A stretch of DNA of 64,000 nucleotides from Hibiscus mutabilis (Eukaryota; Streptophyta; Magnoliopsida; Malvales; Malvaceae), in assembly GCA_019671005.1 (NCBI GenBank), contig CM033744.1, forward strand, positions 16,298,128 through 16,362,127, in the 5' to 3' direction. Under the pieces are notes generated by a model. The model worked only from the letters and a program-made list of their open reading frames with translations. It was not told where the DNA came from and searched no databases. The position numbers were made by a program, and so were the translations under genes. Positions 23,085 through 35,248 of this stretch are shown here, one piece after another (the stretch's first letter is position 1; each line of letters opens with the position of its first letter).

Positions 23085-26000
23085 TGTAGCGATGTCTCTC
23101 TTTTATGTTCGCTAAAAAAGTATTTTTATTTTATTTTGTTTTGAAAATAATGTCTTCATTGGGGGTTTTTCAAAAACCATATTTTATTTAAAAATGGAGT
23201 CGCCACTGGCCACTAAGGTAGGCCAGACACAATAAAACCAGAGATATTTTTTAAAATGTTGAGTTCGGGAGTCGGTTATGGATGGGGGAAAGATTAGCAC
23301 CCCCACACCTCTGAAAATTGGTACTTTAATAATTACCGCTTTATTAATATTAGACTTTTCGGATTAAAGTGACGATTAAATTAAAATTTGGTTATAAGTG
23401 TGAGTAGATTTTAAGGGCCCTATTATCCGAGAGTAAACGCTCAACTACCATCATTACGCCTGATACTGGCTCCGTTTACACTCAGATAAAAGGTGCCACA
23501 TTGACAATTAATATATTTCGATATGCGAACTTAGAGCAAATTGGATAAATAAAAGAAAACACTCGCATTGACATGGTACAAAAAACATGAATATTACAAA
23601 ATTGAACAAAAATAGCAAAATGCATGAAAATAACATATTATAATAGAAACTAAGTATAAACAAGTAAAAAAAACCTACTTCCAAAAGAAAAGAAAACATA
23701 CTTCAAAGAGAAATTAATAAATCAAATATTTCCATGTTAAAATGAATATAAAAATGTAAAATGCATGACACGTATATATGTAATATGATACTAAAATATC
23801 AAAACAACATTACCACAATATTATACATAAAGCTTACCATGTAAAAACAAACGCGCATATTAAAAACATATCACGATATTAATATGTATCAAAATTATTA
23901 CCCATTTAACATGACCCTAAGATGCAAAATAATAATAAAAACTAAAACACATAGATACATCTTAAAATATAAAACATAGTGCAACATATGCATGGCATAC
24001 ATGTAACATGGTATTAAACGAACAAATCAAAATAAGATGCTAACAAAAGACTCAATGCTTTAACATATGACATGAGAACATAAATATGAACATAAGCATA
24101 AACACAAACCTAAATAACATAAGACTAATACAAAAAAGAAAATTAACTTGATATTAACATATGACACCATTTATGCATAAGTTGAAAAAGCTATGGCATT
24201 ATATAACAAAACATCATATTAACATATAACCTAAAAACATGAAATTCATACTAACCCAAATAGGCATACCATGAAAACCAAACTAAAGCATAACATTTAC
24301 AACAAACATATACCATGGATGAAATAAATTAAAACTCAAAAAAACATCACATCTAAAAAACATAAACAAAGATGATATAAAAACTTAAATGAAAACAACG
24401 AATAATATGAACATGCTAAGAAGAACATGAAATAAAAGACAAAGGGCATATATAATTAGAACACGACAAGGGACCGAATTGAAACAAAATAAGACCAAAA
24501 ACTGAAATTGAAAGCAATTGGACACATGATTCGAGGATGGTATTGTAAACTGAATGAAAGTCCAGAGGACTAAAGCTGTAATATGCCCAAGGGGCAAGCC
24601 CAAAGTGGAAATTTTGAAAATGCGGGATGGTCTCTGGTGTAATTGGACCATTTGAAATCTGAATTCAGTTCATTTGGGGGCCAGATAGAAATATTTTAAA
24701 AGGTAAGAGGGGTTGGGGTTGTAAATATACCTTGGGGCGCTCTCGATTTGAAAATATCAGGGACAAGGGGGGATTTACGATGCATTTAAACCACTTTACT
24801 TTATTTTGGATCTATAAAACTCAATTAACCGGCCCCTATTTCCTTTTCCCTTCATTTTTTCAAACCCTAAAGAAAGGCTCTCCATTCTCTCTAGAATTCC
24901 AGAGACATTAACCCTAAAACCCTAAAGCTTTCCTCAACCGTTTCACTCAGCCGCGCATGGCAGTCTTAGGCGAGGCTTAGCCCTGTGGCTGCCTCTAGCT
25001 GTCCTAGACCCCACGGCCTCTAACCACCTTACAACTGACTTTAATACCCCAAAAACCCTTATTTCGATGCCAAAACAATCCTCTTCCCCTGAATGGCTCA
25101 CCATGAGTGGCTTGTTGCCGACGGGGAAAAAACGATTCAGGTAAAAAAAAAATTACTCTCATTTTTAGTTTACTTTCTCTTTTTTTGTTTATGTTTGTTG
25201 CATGCATGAAAGAAAAATGAGGGGAAAGAGAGGATTAACACTTGAAAAGTTCTCTTTTTTCTTTGTATTATCTTTTTTCATAAACTGAAACTGGAACTGA
25301 TAATTGATGGTCCCTGAGTACAAATGATTTTTTATACATATATCTTCTGCCCTCCCTTTCTTTTTCTGATTTCTTGTTTGCTAAATAATACATACTTGTA
25401 CAGATTTTTTTACTGACAAAATCCTTGTTTTTTGGTGTTTTCTGATGATTGACGCAATGGTTAGAGCCGGTATGGAGAGGTATGGCGGTGGCATGGTGGA
25501 GGTGGAGTGGTGACAAACTAAACCCTGGCCGCTGGATCAGATTTGATCCAACAGTCAGGATTTCTTGAAGTTTGAACGGCCGGGATTCAATATTGATGTT
25601 GGAAAGACTGCATTAGATCATCACGCATGGCATGTGGCAGATGAGGGCTCTGGTGCATGTGAAACACGCGCGCGTAGGAGGCAGACAGTCCCGAGTGTGT
25701 ACCCACGCGGCAGGCAAAAGGACGCTCTTCTTCAATCATGACCATTGGATCAAAAATTGATCCAACGACTCTTGATTAGTTGCGTAAAAGATGATGGGGA
25801 TTACGGTTTAGTTAATTAAGTGGGTTAGGGCTCTTTAGCCGGTTAGGGCTAGGCCAGTTGGGCCATGTACACTTAATTTTGGGCTATGTAATATGTATTT
25901 GGGTCATGTAATAATATTGGACTAGACATTTAACTTAAAAGTGGTTTTTATTTTCCGATTCATATGTAATAATAATAATAATAAACACACTCAATCATAC

Positions 26001-26302
26001 ATAGGTGTACATACATACATGCAAACACATACGTGCACATATATACAAATACAAACATACGGACATATACGTAAGACATTAATATACACATACATATCAC
26101 ACATTCATACAATCACATATACATACATACATACATATGTGCACCCATACATTACATATATATTAGTAACCCCCATATACATAATGAACACATGACATAA
26201 TAATATAACATATGAATATATGCACTAGTAATAAATATTAATAATTACATAATGTTTGCAAAATAACACAAAATTTTTCCAAGATTGAATTGAGTGATTA
26301 CA
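23085..26302 (-). repeat. Element C 3' LTR
   Basis: 3218 bp; plus-strand ends TGTAGC...GATTACA. Contains a short (AAT)n run near 25968-25985, CATA microsatellites near 26000-26130 and a PBS-like word at 23194-23209. ORFs inside it on either strand are low-complexity or unconserved. Confidence 0.9.
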
Positions 26303-26347
26303 GTTGTCCCTCTTTGCTTGTTCTCGTGGAACGAGAACAAAGCAAAG
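26303..26347 (-). other. Element C polypurine tract with adjacent strong hairpin
   Basis: Minus strand AAAGAGGGACAAC lies directly before the 3' LTR (TGTAATCAC) and is the likely plus-strand primer. Next to it, 26312-26347 folds into a hairpin: a perfect 10-bp stem TTGTTCTCGT / ACGAGAACAA around loop GGA (26328-26330), extended past one bulge to about 16 paired bases. Confidence 0.75.
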
Positions 26348-26455
26348 ATTATAAACACTCATTTTTATCCGACTTCCCTGTTTGTAGCTTTAAAATCACG
26401 TGTTCTTCTGGAACTCTCTACTTTTCCTCGACCGGGTCTTCAGGCTCGAAAGTTC

Positions 26456-26831
26456 TTCCTATATAGAACATCTTCCTTCTGATCTTGGAACTACGAGTCC
26501 CTCCTATATAGAACCTTTCATCCTGAAGTCTTGTGTTACGAGTCCTTCCTATATAGAACCTTTCACTCTACGATAGTAAAGCTTGGAGTCCTTCCTATAT
26601 ATAACTCTTAGCCTTCAATGCGGGTTTTTCCTATATAAAACCTTATGCGTCACAGGCGGATTCTTCCGATTGTGAGTTCTTCCTATATAGAACAACTAGT
26701 CTTCAAACCCTAGAGCCGCAAGTCCTTCCTATATAGAACTTTTAGCTTCTGAAATCTTAGAAATATGGGTTCTTCCTATATAAAACCTCTCACCACGAGT
26801 GTTCGAAAATATCAGCCCTTCCTATATAGAG
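26456..26831 (-). repeat. Element C 3' UTR tandem array, ~46 bp period
   Basis: Nine copies of the core TTCCTATATAGAA (variants with AAA or GAG ends) start at 26456, 26501, 26546, 26592, 26628, 26680, 26726, 26773 and 26819, a spacing of mostly 45-47. The core is quasi-palindromic (TTC, TATATA, GAA), while the ~33 bases between cores are poorly conserved. Tandem repeats in the 3' untranslated region are a known trait of Ogre/Tat elements. Confidence 0.9.
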
Positions 26832-26850
26832 CCTTTATCTTCGCATTTGG

Positions 26851-26995
26851 GATTCACGCCAAAATGGCCACTGATCTTTTTGGACTCACGCTGCTATGGC
26901 CGCTGAACTTTCTTCAAATCTGGGGATTCACACCAAAAATAGCTACCGACCTTTCTGGACTCATGCTACTAAGGCTACCAGAATCTTTCTTCAAA
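26851..26995 (-). repeat. Two-copy ~73 bp direct repeat in element C 3' UTR
   Basis: Two neighbouring copies, each with GGGATTCACrCCAAAAnnnC, GACTCA(C/T)GCT(G/A)CTA and TTTCTTCAAAT in order. Confidence 0.8.
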
Positions 26996-28047
26996 TGATC
27001 ACTTATTCACCACGAAGTCGAAGATTACAAGTCAATGGCGATATACAAGTACCTGTTTAAAATGGACAATATGTTGTAATAAATGGGTTGTCATGCTCCT
27101 AATCCTAGGGATGCCTAACTATACATGATGCATGAACGTCAATATTCGGATGCATCTGCTTTTGTAGTCAGTCAATCTCGACTCTCTGCCCTACTTCCTT
27201 TTCTTTTTCTTCTTCTGGTGACGGTACCCCCATTTCACTATTAGGTTCAACCGTTACAACTTTTCTTTTTTGAGTTTATGGTTTGAAGATCTAAAGTTCC
27301 CTTTCGGGTTTTCACTTTAGAGTTTTTTTAGGCACCCTTACGAGTTTTCACCGGTGAGATCTCTATTATCAGCATGACAATGGTTATCTTGCTCTGATGT
27401 TCAAAGCCTTCTGCTCGTCATGCCTCAACATACATTATGTGGGAAGCTCGAGATCAAAGTTAATTATGTTCTCCAATCACCCGAATTCTCAGGGTTAGAT
27501 CACAGTGATGCTCAGAAATCTTTTGTTTATCATAAGTCTATGTTAACTTGTTTGCATGATGGAAATGAATGAGAAGACAAGGAATGGAAGGCACAAAAAT
27601 ATGGTTTTATTATCATTAAGGACTTGGAACAATTTTAGAAAAGTCATGGCAAACACGAGAAAAAGGAAAAACGAAACATGAAATGCAAAAACCCTAAATA
27701 TCCACTGTATGAATGATGCGTGATCCTATCAACCAGAGTAGGATCTATGCCTGAAGCTTCTTCTTCTTGTACTTGTGGGGGATAACTCTACTTGCCGGAG
27801 GCCCAATCTCAAAATTTATCTAAGCCGCCCTTAATAGGTTTTCAACTCAGATCCTTCATTTGCTTCAAGACACCCTCTTTCGGGTTTTCGCCTCGAGCTC
27901 TCTAGATTTTTTTTAGGATGAAACGCATTTTCAGGTTTTCGCTTCATTTTTCTTTTTTTTCTTTTTTTTTTGTTTTTTGTTTTTTAAACATAGTACTTCT
28001 TAACTGCATCAGAATTCACAGGATTTTTCAACTATTCTCCGTCCATT
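26996..28047 (-). other. Element C 3' untranslated region, remainder
   Basis: No coding feature. A composite motif is duplicated about 580 bases apart: TTTCGGGTTTTC(A/G)C, then TTTTTTTAGG, then a further (A/C)GnGTTTTC(A/G)C word, near 27295-27360 and 27875-27945. A T-rich run lies at 27945-27990. Confidence 0.5.
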
Positions 28048-29060
28048 TTAGTTAAGATCAATGCCCCCTAAAAATGCCTTCTTGACAACATATGACCCTT
28101 CCCAGTTAGGCATCCACTTCCCTCGATAATCTTTCTGAATTGGGAGGATCTTCTTAAGCACCAGATCTCCGTCCCAAAATTCTCTCTGGTGTACCTTCTT
28201 ATCACATGCCCGCATCATTCTTTTCTGGTACATTTGACCATGGCAGATGGCCTTCAGCCTCTTTTCTTCGATAAGATTTAAATGGTCAAACCTAGCTTGC
28301 ACCCACTCTGCTTCTTCCAACTTCACTTCATTCAGAAACCGGAGTGACAAAATCTCAACCTCAATGGGGAGTACTGCCTCTGTACCATACACTAGAGAGT
28401 AAGGTGTTACCCCTGTTGATGTGCGAACAGATGTCTTGTAAGCGAACATAGCAAATGGCAGCTTCTCATGATAATCTTTATAGGCGTTTGTCATCTTCGC
28501 AATTATTTTCTTTATGTTTTTGTTTGCTGCTTCCACTGCCCCATTCATCTTAGAACGGTAGGCCATGGAGTTATGGTGTGTTATCTTGAACTGGTTGCAC
28601 ACCTTAGTCATCAGCTTGTTATTCAGATTGGAAGCATTATCGGTGATGATTCTTTCTGGCAAACCGTACCGGCAAATGATCTCTTTCTCCAAAAATTTGC
28701 ACACTATCGTCCTTGTAATGTTGACATAAGATACTGCCTCCACCCATTTACTGAAGTAATCGATGGCAACCAAAATAAAACGGTACCCGTTGGAAGCCTT
28801 CAGATAAATTTGTCCAATAACATCCATGCCTCAAGCTGTAAACGGCTATGGTGAGTTCATGGTGTGCAAATTTAAAGGAGGAGCGTAGATCTTGTCAGCA
28901 TATATTTGGCACTTGTGGCACTTCCTGGAATGATCGATGCAGTCTCCCTCCATACTTGACCAGAAATATCCATATCTCATAATTTTTTGGGCTATTGACA
29001 GGCCATTGGCGTGGGTTCCACACAAACTATCATGCACCTCTGCCAAAATCTCTCTCGCCT
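28048..29060 (-). pseudogene. Element C integrase
   Basis: Zinc-finger part (29046-28850) has HANGLSIAQKIM, YFWSSM and CHKCQ (HHCC type). The core from 28827 has MDVIGQI (first Asp), AIDYFSKWVEA, GLPERIITDNASNL (second Asp), NGAVEAANKNIKKII (Glu), PFAMFAYKTSVRTSTG and SLVYGTEAVLPIEVEI, then the C-terminal RGKWMPNWEGSYVVKKAF. A stop separates the zinc finger from the core. The DDE residues are all present, so the core itself looks well preserved at 259 residues. It would insert the DNA copy into the genome. Confidence 0.85.
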
Positions 29061-29289
29061 CCTAGGCATCTACGCATCTCAACAATGTCTGGTCATGGCT
29101 TCTTTTGTATAGGATCTCCCCATCCAGAACATGTCGGGTTGCTATCTTTCTGAGTATTTTTTGGTCATTTTTATTTGGCCCTTTAGGATACTTTTGAAAC
29201 CTGATATATTGCAAGATGTCGTAATACCAAGGGATGCCGTCTATTTCTTCTTACACATTACAAAAGTGAGCCGACCTTTCAAAAGTCTA

Positions 29290-30230
29290 CATCTCTATTG
29301 GCTTTATTTATGCTCACATATTTGCTTTGAACATGGAAGCCAGGATTGCCAAGGCGTTAACCATCTGGTTTTCTTCTCTGGGAAGGTAAGTGAAATTGAC
29401 CGTTTCAAATTCTTTAACGAGTTCTTGGATTAACTCATAGTATTTGACTAGCTTTGGGTCTCTAGTTTTCCATCCTCCTCGCAACTGATAGATCACTAAG
29501 GATGAATCTCTGAATACTCAAAGTTCCTTGATCTTTCTTTCAATGGTTGCATTCAGTCCCATAACATAGGCTTCGTATTCAGCTATGTTGTTGGTGCAAA
29601 AGAATTCCAGTGTACTGGTGAAGGGATAGTAGACCTCTTCTAGAGAAATTAGCATGGCCCCTATTCCATGGCCAAGGGCATTGGAGGCCCCATCGAAGTA
29701 AAGCTTCCATGAATTGTCATCTGAAACATCATCTTCATCGGTTGTAATACACATCAAGTCTTCATCCAGGAAATTGAAATTCAGCGATTCATAATCCTTT
29801 GAAGCATGACTAGCTAAGAAATCTGCTATAGCGCTTCCTTTCACGACTTTTTGGGTCACATATACAATGTCAAACTTGAATAACAGCATCTGCCAGCGAG
29901 CCATCCTCCCTGTTAATGTTGGTGCTTCCATTAGAAACTTCAACAGGTCCAGTTTGGATATCAGCCAAGTGGTATGGTATAACATGTATTGCCGAAGCCT
30001 TTTGGTAGCCCAAACCAAAGCACAACATAGCTTCTAAATTGGCAGGTATCGCACTTCACAATCATTGAACTTCTTGCTTAGGTAGTAGATGGCTTTTTCT
30101 TTCTTCCCAGACTCATCATGTTGCCCCAACACGCAACCCATTGAGTTTTCAAAAACTGTCAAGTAAAGGATTAAGGGTATGCCTGGTACTCGTGCGACTA
30201 AAATCGAAGCATTTGACAAGTATTTCTTGA
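29290..30230 (-). pseudogene. Element C dual RNase H (RT-linked plus archaeal type)
   Basis: Upstream part (30219-29830): LYLTVFENSMGCVLGQHD, AIYYLSKKFNDCE, VWATKRLRQYM, MARWQMLLFKFDI, AIADFLASH, which is the RT-linked RNase H, here without a clear catalytic set. Downstream part (29710-29314): WKLYFDGASN (first Asp), FFCTNNIAEYEAYVMGL (Glu), a FRDSSLVI-like stretch (Asp, after a stop), LPREENQMVNALA, where the usual ADALA aspartate has become asparagine. The second domain is the extra archaeal-type RNase H that defines the Tat lineage. Confidence 0.8.
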
Positions 30231-31441
30231 TCCTCTCTAGAGCTTCCTAACATTCCTCATCCCAGACCCCCGGGTTATTCTTTTTGAGTAGTCTGAAGAC
30301 AGGGTCACACTTATCCGTCAACTGAGAGATGAAACGGGAGATGTAGTTCAACCTTCCTAGAAAACCTCAAACTTCTTTCTGAGTATGAGGCGGTGGTAGG
30401 TCTTGGATAGCCTTTACTTTTTTTGGGTCAATCTCAATCCCTCTTCTACTTACTACAAACCCCAAGAGTTTTCCAGATGTGACTGTGAAGGTGCATTTAG
30501 CAAGGTTGAGCTTCAATTGATATTTTCACAGTCTTTGAAACAGCTTTCTCAAGTTTCGAAGGTGTTCTTCCTGTATTCGGGACTTGGCGATCATGTCATC
30601 CACGTATACCTCTATCTCTTTGTGCATCATATCATGGAAAAGAGTCACAATCGCCCTTTGATAGGTCACCCCCGCGTTCTTGAGTCCGAAGGGCATTACC
30701 TTATAATAGAACGTGCCCCACATGGTTACAAATGTAGTCTTCTCCATGTCTTCTGAGTCTATCTTTATCTGGTTGTACCCTGAGAAACCGTCCGTGAATG
30801 AAAACCATGAGTGTCCCGCAGTATTGTCAACCAACGTGTCGATATATGGGAGAGAGAAGTTGTCTTTAAGGCTTGCTCGGTTGAGATCCCTGTAATCTAT
30901 GCACATGCGGACCTTTCCATCCTTCTTTGGCACTGGTACAATGTTTGCAACCCATTCAGGGTATTTGACAACTTCTAGAAAGCCAACATCAAACTACTTT
31001 TTCACCTCTTCTCTGATCTTCAACAACATGTCAGGCCTCATTCTTCTGAGCTTTTGCTGGATTGGTTTGCATTCTGGCTTCGTTGGCAGCTTGTGTACCA
31101 CTATGTCTGTATTCAACCCTGGCATATCTTGATAAGTCCAAGCAAAGACATCTTTGAACTCTTGGACTAGGGCTACCAACTCACGCCTAGTTTTTGAGGA
31201 AAATGTAGTCCCAATTTTCACTTCTTTCCTCTCCTCATCGGTTCCCAAGTTCACAATTTCTGTTTCCTCTTGGTGGGGCATGATTTGCCTTTCTTCGTGG
31301 GCCATCATTCTTATCAACTCCTTAGGGACCTCACATTCTGCTTCGTCATCCTCCATATCTATTTCTGCTGAAATCTCGGGGCATTCGAAATCTACCTTGG
31401 GATTGGATTCAGAATTATTCATACAGTTAATTATGGGGACC
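30231..31441 (-). pseudogene. Element C reverse transcriptase
   Basis: N-terminal part (31422-30994): MNNSESNPKVDFECPE..., ERQIMPHQEETEIVNLG, EFKDVFAWTYQDMPGL, HKLPTKPECKPIQQKLRRM. Core (30933-30526): KVRMCIDYRDLNRAS, YNQIKIDSEDMEKTTF, KVMPFGLKNAGVTYQRA, EVYVDDMIAKS with an intact YVDD catalytic box. FSFTDGFSG has the first catalytic Asp. Stops occur near 30990 and 30520 and after 30400. It copies the element's RNA. The ORF start lies just after a plausible splice acceptor at 31442. Confidence 0.85.
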
Positions 31442-31662
31442 CTACATGAAATGAGAATTAATGTATTGGTAAGAGAATGATTTTAAATGAAGTAAATGAA
31501 TATGAATAAAAAATAAATGAATGAAGTAAATGAAATGTTTTCCATTTGAGAAAATGAGGAAGATATTCTTTTATTGCAAACAAAAAGTTAACATAGGTGC
31601 CCTATACAAAAGATCCCCATTGCTTATGGGCAAAAAGAAAAAGGGTTAATTCGGAGCATTAC
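31442..31662 (-). other. Candidate intron between protease and RT of element C
   Basis: Ogre elements are known to splice an intron between the protease and RT regions. Here the minus strand has AGA^GTAATGCTCC at 31662 and TTTCATGTAG^GGTCCCC ending at 31442. Joining them would link ...VVFRARSE to ...VPIINCMNNSESN and remove several stops. Length would be 221 bases. The sites are chosen by eye. Confidence 0.4.
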
Positions 31663-33480
31663 TCTGATCTGGCCCTAAAGACTACATGTAGATCAACGTA
31701 GCTCTAGTTATCAAGAGTTTCCCCAGGACGACAAGGGCAGAAGCTGGCCAACACATTGCTGCCATGGTCTTCAGCTATCATGTTGATGGATATCCCTTCA
31801 AGTGATTCAGTAATCATCTCATTCTAATTCAGCCTATCATTTTCTCTAATTTCTTCCTCGACCTTCTGTCCTGTACGGTCGAATCCTCCAGAGACAAAAA
31901 CATTTTTTACATGAGGGAAAGACATTAGTCTCCACAGAATGTCTTCTCCCTTGTGTCTGACCCACCTTTGTTCTTCTTTCCTCTTATACTCTTCCCTTCT
32001 CTGATGAACGCTTGGTTTGTAGCCAAGCCCGAAACGATACTTCTTGGTGATGACGCTTCTGGCTTGCAGGCTTCCTTGCAACCTCCTTCTTAGCCCTCTT
32101 CCGGTCTTGGCTCATCGGCCTAAAGTTTCGGCAACGATCATCTTGGTGCAGTTAGATAACCTGGGGCAAGGGATTCTGTTACCTTTCACAACAAATGTAG
32201 CATTTACCAGTTCCAACGCTCGGAAAGAGCATTCTGCGGCATCTGCGTCGTTCTGGATGTAGGGGGTGTCTAATGTAACTGAGGCGATGATCTCTTGTTC
32301 GGCCTCTATAGTGACCAATTTTCCTTCGATAACAAATTTTAGTTTTTGATGGAGTGATGAGGGAACGGCTTCAGAAAAGTGGATCCATGGCCTTCCCAAT
32401 AAGCAGCTGTAGGTTGGTTTTATTTTCATCACCACAAAGTCAACCGTGTACTCAGTCGGCCCAATTAATAGAGGCACCTCAATCTTTCCAAGTGTTCCCT
32501 TTTGTGTAACATCAAAGGCTCTCACGGAGTTGTGACAGGGTTTCATGTGAGAATCATCTATTGGCAGCTTGTACAAAGTCACCATCAGTAGTACGTTTAA
32601 TGCCGACCTATTGTCAATCAGTACTCCTGGTAACACATACCCTTTGCAATAGGTCGTGATCTTGAGAGCTTTGGTGGACCCCATTCCTCCTTCTAGGATC
32701 TCGTCATCGCTAAACGTGATGTGGTTGTATGCAGTGATATGCCCCACTATTTTGTCTATCTTTGATACAGAATGTCATCGGGTACAAACGTCTGGTTTAG
32801 CACCTTTAACAATGTTTCATGATGTTTTTCTAAACTCATAAGCAAGTCCAACACTCCAATTCTTGTCGGTTGCTTTGCAGTTGCTCCACCATGTTGTATT
32901 CACTGTGTTTCAAGAACTTTAGAAATTCCTTGGCTTAAGCTTTAGTTACCGGTTCATTTATCTTTGGAGGGGGTTCCTCACCAAATATCTGAGCAGGACT
33001 GGTTGGTGTACCTTCTTCTTTGCCTTTTTCGGCTTTAGCAGTCTTCAAAGCTTCCGAAGAGTAGCACCTGCCGCTCCTTGTGAAGTGGCCCACTTTGCTA
33101 ACACTTTCATCTTTCTTTGTTTGCTCATCTTTTGGTGCAGACTCTTCTTCTACTTTTTATTCCTTTTTTTCACCGGACTCCGACCTCCCTGGTATGGTTA
33201 CACTTGCGGCATAATTCCAAGGAGTTTGCCGCATGTCCTTGAACCGGAATGGGGATGGTGCTGATATGATGATTTTGGGATCCACCTTTGTAGCTTCTCC
33301 TTGGGGCGAACTTGCTCCCTCTGGCCTGGAGGAGATGAAAAAAGGCATGTCTCTCTTATATTTGAGGTTGGGGCTATCAGATGCACATGACTCTAACCCT
33401 TGCCTCCCTGCAGATTCTTCAAAGAATTCTATCTTTTTGATGTCCATCAGCTGTTGAACCAACCTTCAAAACTTTTCACA
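31663..33480 (-). pseudogene. Element C protease and PR-RT linker
   Basis: Best-preserved part is 32747-32112: HITAYNHITFSDDEI, ALKITTYCKGYVLPGVLIDN with the aspartic protease motif LIDNRSALNVL (family form LIDNGSALN; the glycine is arginine), then YSCLLGRPWIH. A linker at 32081-31824 contains RFGLGYKPS and EEQRWVRHKGE, a G-patch-like stretch usual in this lineage. The upstream 33480-32750 is rich in stops and frame changes and corresponds to the gag C-terminal and spacer. The G-to-R change probably disables the protease. Confidence 0.7.
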
Positions 33481-35029
33481 TTGCCGGATGTCATGCCCTC
33501 CATCCTGGTGGAACTCGTAATAATTGCTGGAAAACCCAGCGTAAGGGAGACTTAATAGCTGACACATCCTCTTTAGTCTTTCTGGCAGTATACTCCTCTA
33601 TAGCATTCAATCTACGCTGCCACATTCGGTTCCTCAAACTTTAATGCCCCCGAATTGATTAGACTCTGCACAAGCTAATTGAATGCAAGACAATTTTTCG
33701 TGGGGTGACCAGGACACCGCCGTGATAATCGCAGTGCGCGTTCGGATCATACCAGGATGGAAACGGAGGTTTGAACGGAGTAACATAATATGGACGGGCC
33801 AAATCCGCTTTGTGCAACTGAGAGTAAAGCTCAGAGTACGAGACTGGCAACGAAGTAAAGGTCGATTTCTCGTGTTCCTTTCTCGGAGCATTTCCTTCTC
33901 TTTGGTTTGAGTTTTGAGCCTTCCCCGTAGATGCTTGTGGCTGAGAGACTGTGAAGCTTTTCGGGGCAGTGTAAGTACTTGTAGTGTTTACCTCATTCTT
34001 CTTATTGTACTTTCAAGAATTTTCCCCACTGGCAATCCTGCCGCTTTTGATTGCCAACTCCAGAGACTCTCTGGTCCTGATAAAATCAGCAAAACTCTGA
34101 GTTGTATTATTAATGAGGCGATCGAACAATGTCCCCTTTAGAGTATTCACGAATAGGGGAGTGACCTCATGCTCGAGAATTGGTGGCTGGATCTAAGCGG
34201 CCACTTCTCGTCACCTCTGGGCGTACTATCGCAGACTTTCGTTGGATTTTTGCCCCATATTTTCTAACATGATCCTGCTAGGTATCATGTCTGTTACATG
34301 TTTGTATTGCTCAATGAATGCTTTTGAAAAGTCCTTCCATGTCTTGATATTTACCCGGCTTAACTGGGTATACCACCGGAGTGCTACCCTAGTCAGATTG
34401 TCCTGGAAACAATGGATTAAGAGCTTCTCATCCTTGAGGTTGGCCGCCATCTTTATGCAATACATTGTCACGTGTGCAGAAGGGCACGAAGACCCGTCAT
34501 ACTTGTCAAACTCCAAAATTTTGAACTTTGGTGGCAGAACAAGGTTGGATACTAGGCTTAATTCACTAGCTTCATTTCTCGGTTCATCTGTGGTTTGCAA
34601 TGCTCTGAATTTCTCCTCCATGAAACAGAATCTTTCCTCCCATTTCTTATCTACTTTTGTTCTGATTTTTTTGACCAAATTCAGGTCTAGCACCTCCTCA
34701 TCATAGAGTGCCTCTGTATCGAGGGGTTGGTTTTTAGATGCCCATGCCTGAAGACTAGCAGTTATTCCAACAGGGTCAATGTATACTCTTCTGGCCGGGC
34801 TAGGCATTTTGGGTTGAACCTTGTTGTGAGATGCGGTACCTTATGGCTCCTAGGCGACCTCATCTTAAACCTTTCCTTTTCCAAGACTTTTTACCAGTAA
34901 TGCAATTATGTCAGACACTATCGACGCTTGTGATTGAGCGATATGATCACTAAGGCTCTTCTGGGCTTCATCGAAACCTGCTTCCAGATCTTTCTGCCCC
35001 TTTTCCAGACTGATTATTCTATCTTCCAT
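33481..35029 (-). pseudogene. Element C Gag
   Basis: Probable start ATG at 35029 (MEDRIISLEKGQKDLEAGF..., a short coiled coil), then stops near 34860-34820, then MPSPARRVYIDPVGI. The capsid part (34560-34226) has FKILEFDKYDGSSCPSAHV, MAANLKDEKLLIHCF, ALRWYTQLSRVNIKTWKDFS, FIEQYKHVTDMIPSR. Near 33740 lies PNAHCDYHGGV, the start of the lineage's zinc-binding box, with a changed C-terminal half. Gag would package element RNA. Confidence 0.75.
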
Positions 35030-35248
35030 GATTTTACTTTGGAACCGAGTGAAGTATGGATGCTGAATGGTTGTGGTTTAAATTTTAGTCTCACTGCCAC
35101 AATATTTACACTATTAATATAATCGCAAAAATGGATAAATGCATGTATAGTGATGCAAATGCAATGCAAGGATGTATGCTGATAAAGGTACTGATTCCGC
35201 TGGTAATCACCCTTTTGAACTACTTTCATGGGAATTAAAGGGTCCAGA

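Noticed and set aside
25941..26195. 84-residue ORF rich in Thr, Tyr, His and Ile
   Set aside because: It is translation of CATA/ACAC microsatellite inside the LTR of element C, not a gene.
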